DNA from: Cyclobacteriaceae bacterium
GTDB lineage: Bacteria; Bacteroidota; Bacteroidia; Cytophagales; Cyclobacteriaceae
Length of the DNA: 57,273 bases
Direction: 5' to 3'
NCBI GenBank assembly: GCA_029858965.1
Contig: JAOUDZ010000023.1
Coordinates: 1-57,273, forward strand
Positions 26,283 to 35,531 of this stretch are shown piece after piece. The notes beneath the pieces were generated by a model. That model was given only the letters and a program-made list of their open reading frames with translations, had not been told where the DNA came from and did not search any database. Each line of letters starts with the position of its first letter. Within the stretch, counting starts at the first letter, position 1. Both the position numbers and the translations under genes were made by a program.

Positions 26283-27138
26283 TTAAGACACTGCGGGGCT
26301 TGTCTTTTTCATCCCACGGACCCAGAACAGCAGAATGGTGAACAGGACAATGAGGATGGCCGGCAACACGACCAGTGGTACCCAGTGTGGCCTGGCCTGC
26401 AACCAATTCCAGCTCATCTCCTGTCAGTCCCTGCGCAGCAGCCTCAGCCCTGTCTGAGTCTATCCACCGTCCAATGATTGGCTGGAAGATGGAAGTTGAG
26501 AACATACCTACCGCACCAATGATGGACATACCGAAAGCGCCGCTTTTCGGAATTTTGTCCGCAATGAAGCCGATCATGTTGGGCCAGAAGTAAGCGATGC
26601 CACATGCGTAAATCACTGCGGCAACGTATGCCATGGCGCCTGTCTGCGTGCTAAACAGATATACGCCAATGGTAACAAGAATGGAAGATCCAAGTAACAT
26701 GACGATGCCACCAGGAAACCACATGTGAAACCGGTTCAGCATTTTACTCATGTGCTCACCCTCATAGGTATCGGCGATCATTGGATTGCAGGCAGCTTCC
26801 GTACATCCATTGCCTAACCCGATCAGGAAAGTAGAAATGAGGAGTCATATGTAACTTCCTGAATATATGGTCATTAAGATGCCGACTGCATGGGCGAAAA
26901 ACGCAAATTGCATGATTCTCTTCGGCCCGACGGTATGGTATACAAGGCCGTCGATCACCATCGAAATGGGAAAGCCAAAAAACCACATGGAATTAATGAA
27001 CCCCAGTTGTTCCGCTGACAAGCTGAGCGATTCCCCCAGTTGGGGAAGAATACCTGCCCGGATGCTGAAGGAAAAGGCAGTGGTGATCAGGGCGAAGCAA
27101 CTGCCGTAGAAAAGTCTTTTTTGGTTTTGGTCGTTCAT
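26283..27138 (-). pseudogene. Decayed MFS transporter with three separate lesions
   Basis: The minus strand encodes pieces of one major facilitator superfamily carrier. The N-terminal part starts MNDQNQKRLFYGSCFALITT and reads well to SGSYI, where a TGA (26845-26847) interrupts it. The same frame goes on with LISTFLIGLGNGCTEAACNP and MWFPGGIV, then joins directly to LLGSSILVTIGVYLFSTQTG, so the middle third of the carrier (several membrane helices) is missing. A frameshift near 26400 then hides the last helix: in the shifted frame it reads ARPHWVPLVVLPAILIVLF and ends in a TAA at 26283-26285. Intact homologues as I recall them are near 400 residues. The substrate was probably a sugar or sugar acid. 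Confidence 0.85.
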
Positions 27139-27319
27139 ATTGGTCTGGTCTGTTGTAGTGGTCTCAAGTTTATAATTGCGCTAATCTTAGTACTAATAAA
27201 GAATATTGATGCCATTATCCTACCGGTGCGAAGAACTGAAAGTGCCCCGATGATTTTTCCCGTCAGTCGACTGTGCTCGCATTGCATTTTTGGCGCCTTA
27301 CCCGACACCAATTCCCATG

Positions 27320-27485
27320 CCGCTGCAGGGACTCCAATCACCGAACGCAGATACTTTTTTGGCCATCACATTTGTTGCCGGCTGGTTCACGCGCGGGCAT
27401 CGCCATTTCAATGAGTGACGTTCCGCCACTTCGCAAATCCGGGTTAGCACCGGCAGTATGCTGTCGAAATTCAACCTATTAAATT
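27320..27485 (+). pseudogene. Remnant of a FucP-like sugar transporter N terminus
   Basis: With changes of frame, this stretch reads PITERRYF, LAITFVAGWF, GIAISMSDV, RHF and VSTGSMLSKFNL, in the same order as PLTERKYI, TFTFVTSLFM, GIAISMGDV, RHF and the following segment of the intact FucP-like carrier at 14782. Only about the first 50-60 codons remain, and they contain several frameshifts. It is therefore the eroded start of a second FHS-family gene, pointing away from the broken MFS gene next to it. The order of short matches makes chance unlikely, although each block is short. Confidence 0.65.
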
Positions 27486-27619
27486 AATGCCTGAATGGGC
27501 TGTTGGAAGTAATGCATTAATTAGTAATTTACTGCGTGCGCTAGGTTAAATACCATGGAAAAAGGAAATATGAATAATGATTTCATGGAGCGTAGTGACC
27601 GTGGCCTAATCATAACCAG

Positions 27620-29452
27620 ATGAAAACCAGTAAACACGCGGTCAAAAAAAAGCATTCCTTAAGGATCATTGCACTTTTTGTTTTAGTAATACTCGTCGCA
27701 GCCGGTGTACTCCTGTACAAGAATCTCAATGGGCTGCTGTCTGATGCTTTGCTCAAAAGTTTCGATGCCACCCCCGTGGCAGATGTATATGAATTAAAAT
27801 TCGAAAACCTGCGGCTAAATTTCTGGAAAGGCAACATCCGAGTATTCAATGTTTCCCTGGTGCCACGCGAGAAGCCGTTGAATGACTATCCGTATATCAA
27901 CAGTTCTTTCCGGCTGACCACCCATGAAATAGAGCTGGAAAGCGTAGAGATCCGCACCTTGTTAAAACTAAATAAACTTGTCCTTAAAAAAATCTTGATT
28001 GTTAGGCCGGAGATACTAGTCACGCTCGCCGGCGAAAAACACATCATGCTGCCGTTTCGCGATTCGACCTCCGTCGTCAGTGCTGAAAAAAATGGCAGCA
28101 AGAAATCAATCGCCGCCTTCCTTTTATCCGAATTTGAACTGGTCGATGCATCGTTCCATGTAACCAACGCCGGACAACAACGTGAATATAATATAAGGAA
28201 TTTCAATATTTCAGTTTCTGATCTCGCGGTCGGCCACCAACCGGGTCAATACTTGACCTCTTTCCAAAAAGTGAAGCTAGCCATCGGGACGTTTGACGGG
28301 GATGTACGGCGGGGCGCGATCAGCCACCTGGCGTTTAAGGATTTCAATATTGGTGTTGATTCTCTTGCCTTTCAACTTAGCCTGGACACACTGACGTACC
28401 AGTTCCATGATTTTAATATCAACTTAGATGACCTGGATATACAAACCGATGACAGTCTCTTTCATATCGCCATGAAGTCCTTCGACCTCTCTTACCAAAG
28501 TAAGAACATCCGGGTGAAACAGATCAGTTTCAAACCGAAAGTAAGCCATGAAGTATTGCAAAAGAAGTTCAGATTTCAGCATACCGAATTCTCTGGTTCC
28601 GTCGGCACACTTGAACTCAGGCAGGTCAATTTTGATTCAATCCTTTATGGTCAAAAACTCTTTATTGATGAGATTGCACTCGATAGCGTAAGCGCCTCGA
28701 TTTTCAAGGACAAAACCAAGCCTATCGACTCTGCCCGCAGGCCTGTTTACCCGGGCCAGACTGTTAGCGCCATACGCATGCCAATCCGGATCAAGCGCGT
28801 TAATTTAACCAATGTTCAGTTGGAGAACACCGAACGGAAACCTGACAGCACGTATGCCAAAGTGAATATTTCTAAGGGTGCGCTTGAGTTGAAGAACGTC
28901 ACCAACCTTTCCGCTAAGGAAGGACTCGTCATGAAGGCCGATGCCTACATCAATGGTAAAGTCCGTTTTGATGCAACACTGAACTTTTCCTATCAGACAC
29001 CAGGATTCACTTTCCAGGGCGAGGTTAAAAAATTCGACCTGCCGGACCTGAATTCACTGATCCAATCTTATACCCCCGCCAAAATCAATACAGGTACTGC
29101 CGATGCAATTGTGTTCTCGGGTGTCGCCAGACAATCAGCAGCAGACGGCAGGATGAAGTTTTTATATCACAACCTGGAAGTTGACCTGGAACTGGAGAAA
29201 CAGGCTAGGTGGAAGAGTTCTGTGGTCGCGTTCGCCGCCAATACCGCGTTGAACTCCAGCAATCCTGTTTCACCGGATCTGCCACCGCGTATTGTTGCGT
29301 TTCATATTGAGCGTGATCTGACCAAAGGTTTTATAAACGTGCTTATAAAATCTGTATTAAATGGCCTGAAAGAAACGATGATTATGTCTAAAGAAAACAG
29401 AAGGGCATACCAGGAGACGAAAAAGAAGGCTAAACAGCGAAACAAGGAATAA
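27620..29452 (+). CDS. AsmA/DUF748-like membrane-anchored protein
   Basis: The 610-residue protein has a basic N terminus, one membrane segment (IIALFVLVILVAAGVLLY) and a large periplasmic part rich in beta strands. The strand-turn repeats (LRLNFWKGNIRVFNVSLVP, FRLTTHEIELESVEIRTLLKLN, VNLTNVQLENTE) and the C-terminal LPDLNSLIQSY...GTADAIVFSGVA region resemble AsmA-like and DUF748 proteins, which bridge the envelope and are linked to phospholipid transport to the outer membrane. There is no catalytic motif. The very end is strongly basic and rich in Lys/Arg. The gene begins a set of envelope genes on this strand, 61 bp before the phosphoesterase gene. Confidence 0.72.
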   Translation: MKTSKHAVKKKHSLRIIALFVLVILVAAGVLLYKNLNGLLSDALLKSFDATPVADVYELKFENLRLNFWKGNIRVFNVSLVPREKPLNDYPYINSSFRLTTHEIELESVEIRTLLKLNKLVLKKILIVRPEILVTLAGEKHIMLPFRDSTSVVSAEKNGSKKSIAAFLLSEFELVDASFHVTNAGQQREYNIRNFNISVSDLAVGHQPGQYLTSFQKVKLAIGTFDGDVRRGAISHLAFKDFNIGVDSLAFQLSLDTLTYQFHDFNINLDDLDIQTDDSLFHIAMKSFDLSYQSKNIRVKQISFKPKVSHEVLQKKFRFQHTEFSGSVGTLELRQVNFDSILYGQKLFIDEIALDSVSASIFKDKTKPIDSARRPVYPGQTVSAIRMPIRIKRVNLTNVQLENTERKPDSTYAKVNISKGALELKNVTNLSAKEGLVMKADAYINGKVRFDATLNFSYQTPGFTFQGEVKKFDLPDLNSLIQSYTPAKINTGTADAIVFSGVARQSAADGRMKFLYHNLEVDLELEKQARWKSSVVAFAANTALNSSNPVSPDLPPRIVAFHIERDLTKGFINVLIKSVLNGLKETMIMSKENRRAYQETKKKAKQRNKE

Positions 29453-29513
29453 TCATCCGCAATATACCCTGCACCGTACACATCTCGGTTGCATTAATCG
29501 AATTATACCCATC

Positions 29514-31853
29514 ATGACGAGACGTTTTCTTTCCCCTTCCATACAACGATTTATTTTTACAGGCATCGGTGTATTACTGGCTGTACTGGCACTGCTTATG
29601 CCGTATTGGGAAGTGGCGGAACCCGATACCTATATCGGAGGGCTTCTCGTCTGGGCAGCCATTCTGGAAATCGCGCATGGCTTCAGACGGGCCGAAAATC
29701 AGGCGCGATTGTCCGCCTGGGTGAGTGGCGCGGTCACGCTGATGATCGGCATGCTGTTGATCAATGCGAGCCTCCTTAAGCAAGAAGCGCTGGTCAATTT
29801 TATTTATGTGCTGCTGCTGCTTGATGCAAGCCGATATCTATACTTCTTTATTAGAAGCTGGCGCGGAGGAAACCTCACCTGGCGGGTGTTTTTGCCCGCG
29901 CTGGGCAATGGACTGATTGTACTGCTCATGTTTCTTTTTAGAGGCAAAGGGATCGAATGGGTGATTGCCTTGTGTGGTTCGCTGCGTATCCTCGGCACAA
30001 TTTACAATCTGTTTACCGCCCGTATGGGCACCACGATACATGTAGCCGAGGACATTGTTGAAAGCATGGGCATGAAAGGAAATGAAGAGGTGGAATTGCT
30101 GGCCGCGAAGATAGGCGCTGAAGATAATCAAAGAAGTGCCATTGATGCCAGCTGGATCATTACATTTGTTTTGATCTTATTTTTCATTCACCTGGGACGT
30201 ATGGGTTTCGACCAATCTGCTTCCGGAATCCTGTCGCCTGTGGTAGCGGTCATGGGTGACATGTTTATCGCTTTAATCTTTGCGTTTGGGATGGTCGCTC
30301 CCCTGCGGGCTCTATTCCGGCGAACCGTGGGTTTGTTCGAACGCAGTTTATGGAAATGGATTCAGAAAATTCCGGAGGCGGAAAGAAGGTTCTTTAGTCT
30401 GCGTACACTGGCGATCGCCTGGCTGAAGCGCCAGATGCGTCTTTCCATCAGCATCCGCAAATCGGGATATAATTTTGTGAATGCCTTTCGCAACGGACTT
30501 AAAATCGGGCTCCCCTTTTCTGCATTGCTTGCTGCCATTATTCCGGTATTGGGTATGAGTTGGTATTTCGATACGGAAAACTGGGCGTCGGGTGTGTGGG
30601 ACAGTTACGCCGCCAGCCGCACAGATGTGTGGCGGGAAGCTATGATCGCCGCCACGGGCGAAAAAATCAACGCTGAGGCCTTTCGTCTTCATCCACCAGG
30701 AATAACAGACAGCACTGATTTTTCATTCGTAGTCATTGGTGATCCAGGTGAAGGCGACCCATCGCAATACGTATTAAAGGATCAGATCCTTACTGTTTCC
30801 AATAAGAAAGATGTGAAGTTTGTGGTCATCTCCTCCGATGTTATCTATCCGTCGGGCGCCATGAGAGACTATGAACGGAAGTTCTTTCTCCCCTTTAAGG
30901 GTGTTACCAAACCGATCTATGCCATTCCGGGTAACCATGACTGGTATGATGCATTAGACGGATTTGTAGCCACCTTCTTTACGCCCGCGATGGCCAAGCT
31001 TGCCATTGAAGCGCGGGTGCGCAGCGATTTGAAATTCACTGGCACTACGGAAGGCACGATTGAAAGCATTATCCGTCAGGCATCGCTGCTGCGAAAGGAA
31101 TACCAGGTTCCTACCGGATATCAAACGGCGCCCTTTTTCCAGGTGTCGAACGATTATTTCGTGTTGCTCACCGTCGACACGGGTGTACTCAGGCGCGTCG
31201 ATGCTTCACAGCTGGCCTGGATTAAGTCGGTGCTCGACGCGTCAAAAGGTAAGTTTGTTATGGCGCTATTGGGTCATCCCTTTTACGCCATCGGTGAGTA
31301 TCAGGGTAACATGACTCCTGAATTTGAAGCGCTTCACGAATTATTGCGAGCCTACAAGGTACCCTTGGTCATGGCCGGTGATACGCACGACCTTGAATAT
31401 TATAAGGAGCCGCCGCAACAAGGCGATGGTCACACCATGCATCATTTTGTAAACGGAGGTGGCGGCGCCTATCTCAGCATCGGTGCTGCCATGGCTCCCG
31501 CTAACAGTCGGCCAACAAAGGATTGGGCGATCTATCCTTCGCGCGAACCGTTGATGCATAAGATTGATTCGCTCACACCGGATTGGAAATACCCGGGTTG
31601 GATCTGGTTAAAAAAATACAACGGATATCCTTTCTCGGCTGAGTGGCTATCGGCAGCATTTGATTACAATCAGGCGCCGTATTTTCAGAGCTTCATGGAA
31701 ATAAAAGTGGAACGGTCCAGAAACAGAATCCGGCTTATTCCGTATGGCGTGCACGGGCAACTGCGTTGGAATGATCTGGAATATGGTGGAATGGCTAGAC
31801 CGGCCTCTGCGAAGGACAGTGACCTGGTGGAGTGGACACTTCGTTTGCAGTGA
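29514..31853 (+). CDS. Multi-pass membrane protein with C-terminal metallophosphoesterase
   Basis: This 779-residue protein has two parts. Residues 1 to about 185 contain six or so hydrophobic helices resembling HdeD/DUF308 membrane proteins, and more helices follow at about 210-270 and 325-345. From about residue 400 comes a calcineurin-type phosphoesterase domain: VVIGDPGEGD, VISSDVIYPSG (in place of the usual GDxxY), IPGNHDWYD, LLGHPFYAIG and MAGDTHDLEYY supply the metal-binding Asp, Asn and His residues. The catalytic part probably faces the periplasm. The substrate is unknown. It is followed within 21 bp by a VIT-like membrane protein gene. Confidence 0.82.
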   Translation: MTRRFLSPSIQRFIFTGIGVLLAVLALLMPYWEVAEPDTYIGGLLVWAAILEIAHGFRRAENQARLSAWVSGAVTLMIGMLLINASLLKQEALVNFIYVLLLLDASRYLYFFIRSWRGGNLTWRVFLPALGNGLIVLLMFLFRGKGIEWVIALCGSLRILGTIYNLFTARMGTTIHVAEDIVESMGMKGNEEVELLAAKIGAEDNQRSAIDASWIITFVLILFFIHLGRMGFDQSASGILSPVVAVMGDMFIALIFAFGMVAPLRALFRRTVGLFERSLWKWIQKIPEAERRFFSLRTLAIAWLKRQMRLSISIRKSGYNFVNAFRNGLKIGLPFSALLAAIIPVLGMSWYFDTENWASGVWDSYAASRTDVWREAMIAATGEKINAEAFRLHPPGITDSTDFSFVVIGDPGEGDPSQYVLKDQILTVSNKKDVKFVVISSDVIYPSGAMRDYERKFFLPFKGVTKPIYAIPGNHDWYDALDGFVATFFTPAMAKLAIEARVRSDLKFTGTTEGTIESIIRQASLLRKEYQVPTGYQTAPFFQVSNDYFVLLTVDTGVLRRVDASQLAWIKSVLDASKGKFVMALLGHPFYAIGEYQGNMTPEFEALHELLRAYKVPLVMAGDTHDLEYYKEPPQQGDGHTMHHFVNGGGGAYLSIGAAMAPANSRPTKDWAIYPSREPLMHKIDSLTPDWKYPGWIWLKKYNGYPFSAEWLSAAFDYNQAPYFQSFMEIKVERSRNRIRLIPYGVHGQLRWNDLEYGGMARPASAKDSDLVEWTLRLQ

Positions 31854-31874
31854 TTAAACACTAACTATCATCGA

Positions 31875-32549
31875 ATGAAAGGTCAGGAGTTTTGGAGAAG
31901 GCGTGTCGAGGAAGGTGCCGTGCTAAGCCCGGTTGACCGTATAGCGGAGGTACTATTTGGGTTGATCATGGTGCTGTCCTTTACCGGAGCCATCAGTGCC
32001 AGCACCCATGCACAGGATGGCGTGGGTGAATTGTTGTGGGCGGCCCTGGGCTGCAATCTCGCATGGGGCCTGGTCGATGCGATTATGTACCTCATGAATG
32101 TGGCGATCGAGCGGGGGCATACGATCGCGGTGATTAGAAATATCCACGCTTCAAAAAACGCCGCTGAAGGCGGGAAAATTCTTAAAGATGAAATCGAGCC
32201 TGCTGTTGCCGGCCTCATGAGTGATGAGGAATTGAGTGAATTGAGTCTTCGGGTTAAAAATTTGCCAGTGCCATCTCGCGAACATCTCATCACACGTACA
32301 GACCTGTGGGCCGGTCTGCAGATTTTTATGCTGGTATTTTTTTGCACCTTTCCGGTGGCTATTCCATTCGGAGTGTTCGATGATTTGGGGGTAGCGATGC
32401 GCGTGTCCAACGGCGTTGCCTTGTTGCTTTTATTTGTGGGCGGTTTCCTGCTGGCGAAGTACGCAGGTTTCAGACCGGTCACTACAGCGATACTGTACAC
32501 ATTGATTGGTGTTGCATTGGTTGCACTGACTATGGCATTGGGAGGATAG
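31875..32549 (+). CDS. VIT1/CCC1-like membrane protein
   Basis: The 224-residue protein has an N-terminal amphipathic region, then about five membrane helices. The block RIAEVLFGLIMVLSFTGAIS followed by LLWAALGCNLAWGLVDAIMYLM resembles the first helices of VIT1/CCC1 iron-manganese transporters, and the long polar segment between helices 2 and 3 (ERGHTIAVIRNIHASKNAAEGG...LMSDEELSEL) is in the position of the VIT metal-binding domain. The match is distant and the key acidic residues of plant VIT1 are not clearly aligned, so metal transport is a possibility rather than an assignment. The start is 21 bp after the phosphoesterase gene and the stop 20 bp before the barrel gene. Confidence 0.6.
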   Translation: MKGQEFWRRRVEEGAVLSPVDRIAEVLFGLIMVLSFTGAISASTHAQDGVGELLWAALGCNLAWGLVDAIMYLMNVAIERGHTIAVIRNIHASKNAAEGGKILKDEIEPAVAGLMSDEELSELSLRVKNLPVPSREHLITRTDLWAGLQIFMLVFFCTFPVAIPFGVFDDLGVAMRVSNGVALLLLFVGGFLLAKYAGFRPVTTAILYTLIGVALVALTMALGG

Positions 32550-32569
32550 GTCGGTAATCATAAACAAGA

Positions 32570-33193
32570 ATGAAAAAGTATTTTCTCCTTCCCGTTCTTT
32601 TGGTAAGTTTCTATGGCGTTGCATATGCTCAGGATTCAACGGCTATGCCAGGTAAGGCATGGAATTTTGTTGCCGATGCCAATTTGTATTTTTTTCCGGG
32701 TGAATTTATTTTGTTACCGGTATTCCGCGCTGATAAGAATCGACTCCATCTGGAGGCCCGCTACAACTACGAAGACCTGGAGACATTTTCAGGGTGGGTG
32801 GGTTATAATTTCAATGGCGGAAAAAAATTGGAATATACGATCACGCCTATGGTGGGTGGGGTAGTAGGGGTCGCAAACGGCGTGGCGGCGGGGCTGGAGT
32901 TTAGGTTCGCCTACAAACGCTTTGAGTTGTCCAGCGAGCAGGAATACCTTTTCGACACAAATGCAAAAGAAAATAGTTTCTTTTACGCGTGGACGGACTT
33001 TACTTATTCGCCGAAAGATTGGCTATGGGTTGGACTCAGCGGGCAGCGAACCCAGTTATATGAAACTGATCTGGAAATTCAGCGCGGATTTCTCGTAGGT
33101 GGAGGTTTCAAAGGCTGGGAACTGACCGGATATTTATATAACCTTGGTTTTGATAATCCTTTTTTACTGATTGCGGTTTCAGCAAATTTCTGA
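32570..33193 (+). CDS. Small outer-membrane beta-barrel protein
   Basis: The 207-residue protein has a signal peptide (KKYFLLPVLLVSFYGVAYAQ) and a run of alternating amphipathic strands (LHLEARYNYEDLETFSGWVGYNF, GVAAGLEFRFAYKRFELSSEQEYLF). It ends in AVSANF, with the terminal phenylalanine expected of an outer-membrane barrel. No ligand can be inferred. It closes a three-gene unit with the phosphoesterase and VIT-like genes, with gaps of only about 20 bp, so the three very likely share a transcript. Confidence 0.75.
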   Translation: MKKYFLLPVLLVSFYGVAYAQDSTAMPGKAWNFVADANLYFFPGEFILLPVFRADKNRLHLEARYNYEDLETFSGWVGYNFNGGKKLEYTITPMVGGVVGVANGVAAGLEFRFAYKRFELSSEQEYLFDTNAKENSFFYAWTDFTYSPKDWLWVGLSGQRTQLYETDLEIQRGFLVGGGFKGWELTGYLYNLGFDNPFLLIAVSANF

Positions 33194-33375
33194 CCCTGAC
33201 AGTTGATAAAGGGCAATGCATGAAAGGTGAATTGGCGACGGCTAACCCACTTGTGAGACTATTGAAAATAATGATCGAAATTAGACATCAAAATGACTAG
33301 TCTGCGCAAATGGGTGCAATAGGGCAAGGCCAGTATGCATACCGTGTGAATAATAACAAACCTAAAAACCTTATT

Positions 33376-34329
33376 ATGATGCAGGAAAAATCAAAAAAAA
33401 GAGAGGAAGACCTGAGTAAACTGAGTAAAAAAGATTTGATCAAGCGGGCAAAGAAGTTTTCCAAGCAATATTGTGTGGGCGACGGAGAAGGCTTTAGATT
33501 GAAAGACTATAATCCGAAGCCTCAGCCGGATCCGGGCCCGGAAGACAAGCCGCTGAGCAAGCAGGCTTTGCAATTGGGTGTACAGGCATTGGCTGCTCTT
33601 CAGGATATTCTTTATGCGCAGGATAAATGGTCATTGTTAGTGATCTTTCAGGCCATGGACGCTGCGGGTAAAGATGGCGCCATAAAACATGTGATGTCGG
33701 GAGTGAATCCACAAGGCTGCCAGGTGTCTTCATTCAAAGCGCCCAGCCCGGAAGAGCTTGACCATGATTTCCTTTGGCGATGCCAAAAGCACCTGCCCGA
33801 ACGCGGACGTATTGGAATTTTCAATCGCTCGTATTATGAGGAAGTACTCGTGGTGCGCGTACACGAAAAGATTTTGCAATCTCAAAAGCTACCCGAAAAG
33901 CTAATCACGAAGGATATTTGGAAAGAACGTTTCAAGGACATTCGAAATTTCGAAAAATATCTGCACCGCAATGGTACCATCGTGATTAAAATTTTCCTGA
34001 ATGTTTCAAGAGATGAACAGAAAAAACGATTTATCGAACGGGTAGATGATCCGGATAAAAACTGGAAGTTCAGCGCGGCTGATTCGCGTGAACGTGGCTA
34101 TTGGGACGATTACATGAACGCCTATGAGGAAATGATTGAAAACACTTCAACGGAAGAGTCGCCATGGTATGTCGTGCCGGCTGATGACAAATCGTATGCC
34201 CGCATTGCAGTCGCATCCGCTATCATTCATGCACTTGACCAGATGGATTTGGAATATCCTAAAGTGAGTGCAGAGAAAATAGCCGAACTGCAGGAAGTGA
34301 AAAAAGCATTACTGGCAGAAGAAAAATAA
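33376..34329 (+). CDS. ppk2: Polyphosphate kinase 2 family (class III-like) nucleotide phosphotransferase
   Basis: From the ATG at 33376 (an ATG at 33379 is equally possible) the protein is 317 residues. It carries the PPK2 Walker A-like loop MDAAGKDGAIKHVMSGVNPQG around residues 94-114, SFKAPSPEELDHDFLWR, the Walker B-like FNRSYYEEVLVVRVH and the lid-module region KNWKFSAADSRERGYWDDYM. The pattern fits PPK2 proteins of the polyphosphate:nucleotide phosphotransferase type, which use polyphosphate to phosphorylate AMP and ADP. It is a cytoplasmic enzyme. It follows the phosphoesterase/VIT/barrel genes by about 180 bp; a link through phosphate or metal storage is suggestive only. Confidence 0.9.
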   Translation: MMQEKSKKREEDLSKLSKKDLIKRAKKFSKQYCVGDGEGFRLKDYNPKPQPDPGPEDKPLSKQALQLGVQALAALQDILYAQDKWSLLVIFQAMDAAGKDGAIKHVMSGVNPQGCQVSSFKAPSPEELDHDFLWRCQKHLPERGRIGIFNRSYYEEVLVVRVHEKILQSQKLPEKLITKDIWKERFKDIRNFEKYLHRNGTIVIKIFLNVSRDEQKKRFIERVDDPDKNWKFSAADSRERGYWDDYMNAYEEMIENTSTEESPWYVVPADDKSYARIAVASAIIHALDQMDLEYPKVSAEKIAELQEVKKALLAEEK

Positions 34330-34394
34330 CGCACATGGGCTTTCTATTGAATTCACCGAGTATTTTACGCCTAATGATTTGTTATGTTGTAATC

Positions 34395-34784
34395 TTATGA
34401 TTCACCGCTCACTTTCTCAAAAACAATCAGGGAATACGATAAACGCATCATGTAAACCGGACATCGTTGGTCTGCCCTTTCGATGATTCCTGTGGGAATG
34501 CTCATGAAGATTTGAAATACGGACATCCGTTTCTCCGCGAGCAATTCAAAGGATCCCGGTACAACAGTGATCGGGTAGGTTCCAGGACGTGAAACTCTTT
34601 TGTGTTCTCGCTGCGGAAAAATATAGGCCGTGAGACCCGAAAACAATATGAACCCCAACATAATAACCATAACATGTGGGAATCTGTGTTTTCCCGGCCG
34701 GCCGTTTGTCAGACGATGGTTTGGAACGAACCTGAAATCAGATTTCTCATGCCGATTTCGTATCATAATAGCTGCTCGTTTCAA
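34395..34784 (-). pseudogene. N-terminal remnant of a second YfcC-type carrier
   Basis: The minus strand frame contains FPHVMVIMLGFILFSGLTAYIFP, then ITVVPGSFELLAEKRMSVFQIFMSIPTGIIERAD. The broken carrier at 18400 has the same elements (FPNVLAIMIGFILFSSLLAYIIP and ITVVPGSFQLVEGDRLSVFQIFMSIPEGIIGRAD). The similarity stops right after the shared Ala-Asp, and the frame ends about 25 codons later, with VFEKVSG possibly matching the next VIEKTGA segment after a deletion. The remaining 300 or so residues of a carrier are missing. This is a truncated paralogue, about 16 kb from the other broken copy. Confidence 0.82.
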
Positions 34785-34961
34785 CTGTTTAAGTTAATGC
34801 TGGTTCCTATAGCGAACGGTTAATTCGCATAACTGGTGCGCTGTTGTTTATGCTCATGATCTCTCGAGTCATGGATACCGATTGCCCTATGCATTTGAAT
34901 CAAAAAAATCTCAGGTGACTGGATGGCGCGTTGGCTATGCGAAAGACTTTCGCATTCACTA

Positions 34962-35531
34962 TTACGTCTTGATTTTGATCGGCAGGCGGAAAAAGATGTA
35001 TGTTACAGCCGTTTTGATCACCTTTTCAAGGTCTTCTGAATCACTGATCGATTTTTTTGCCCCCCCCATCCACAATAGCTTTCCCGTGCGGCGGTCGTAC
35101 ATATTGATTACCAGCAAACCCTCGCCATACGATGTTGCCCTTAATTCTCCACCAGCTACCGGCACGGATCCACCAACATAATACCCGGGGCCGCCATAAC
35201 CGACACCCACGTTGAAACTTGGGCTTTGACTGTACTTTACCTTTTCTTCGATATGGGACTCAAACATAAAAACGGCATCGGGGGCTTCTGTGTCAAGTGT
35301 CATGCCCTTCTTCTGCAATTCCTCATTTGAAACATGGACAATATATCCGCCATATAATTTGTCTTTGCGCTCTGGGTTGAGCACTGTATCACCTGGGGCG
35401 ATCCATGCGTATGTCTTGTATTGTTGCAGGTCTACCTTATCGTCCCGGTCGGAATATGTTTGCACGCTTTCAGCACATGAAAGCAGCAAGGTCGCAATGC
35501 ATACGGCAGTTAAAATCGAAAATGGCTTCAC
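34962..35531 (-). CDS. DUF4136-like lipoprotein
   Basis: The 189-residue protein has a lipoprotein signal with lipobox LLLSC at Cys19, then the DUF4136 pattern: DLQQYKTYAWIAPGD near the start, a middle region with VGVGYGGPGYYVGG and the closing strand GLLVINMYDRRTGKLLWMGGAKKSI. The last few residues (YIFFRLPIKIKT) are short helix and strand. Members of this group are envelope lipoproteins without a known function. The gene is divergent from nothing obvious and lies between the YfcC remnant and a lipoprotein gene on the same strand. Confidence 0.82.
   Translation of the reverse strand: MKPFSILTAVCIATLLLSCAESVQTYSDRDDKVDLQQYKTYAWIAPGDTVLNPERKDKLYGGYIVHVSNEELQKKGMTLDTEAPDAVFMFESHIEEKVKYSQSPSFNVGVGYGGPGYYVGGSVPVAGGELRATSYGEGLLVINMYDRRTGKLLWMGGAKKSISDSEDLEKVIKTAVTYIFFRLPIKIKT

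Noticed and set aside
31883-32500. A 205-codon frame antisense to the VIT-like gene
   Set aside because: The sense gene has tight operon spacing and membrane helices; the antisense product is rich in Ser, Arg and Pro without motifs.
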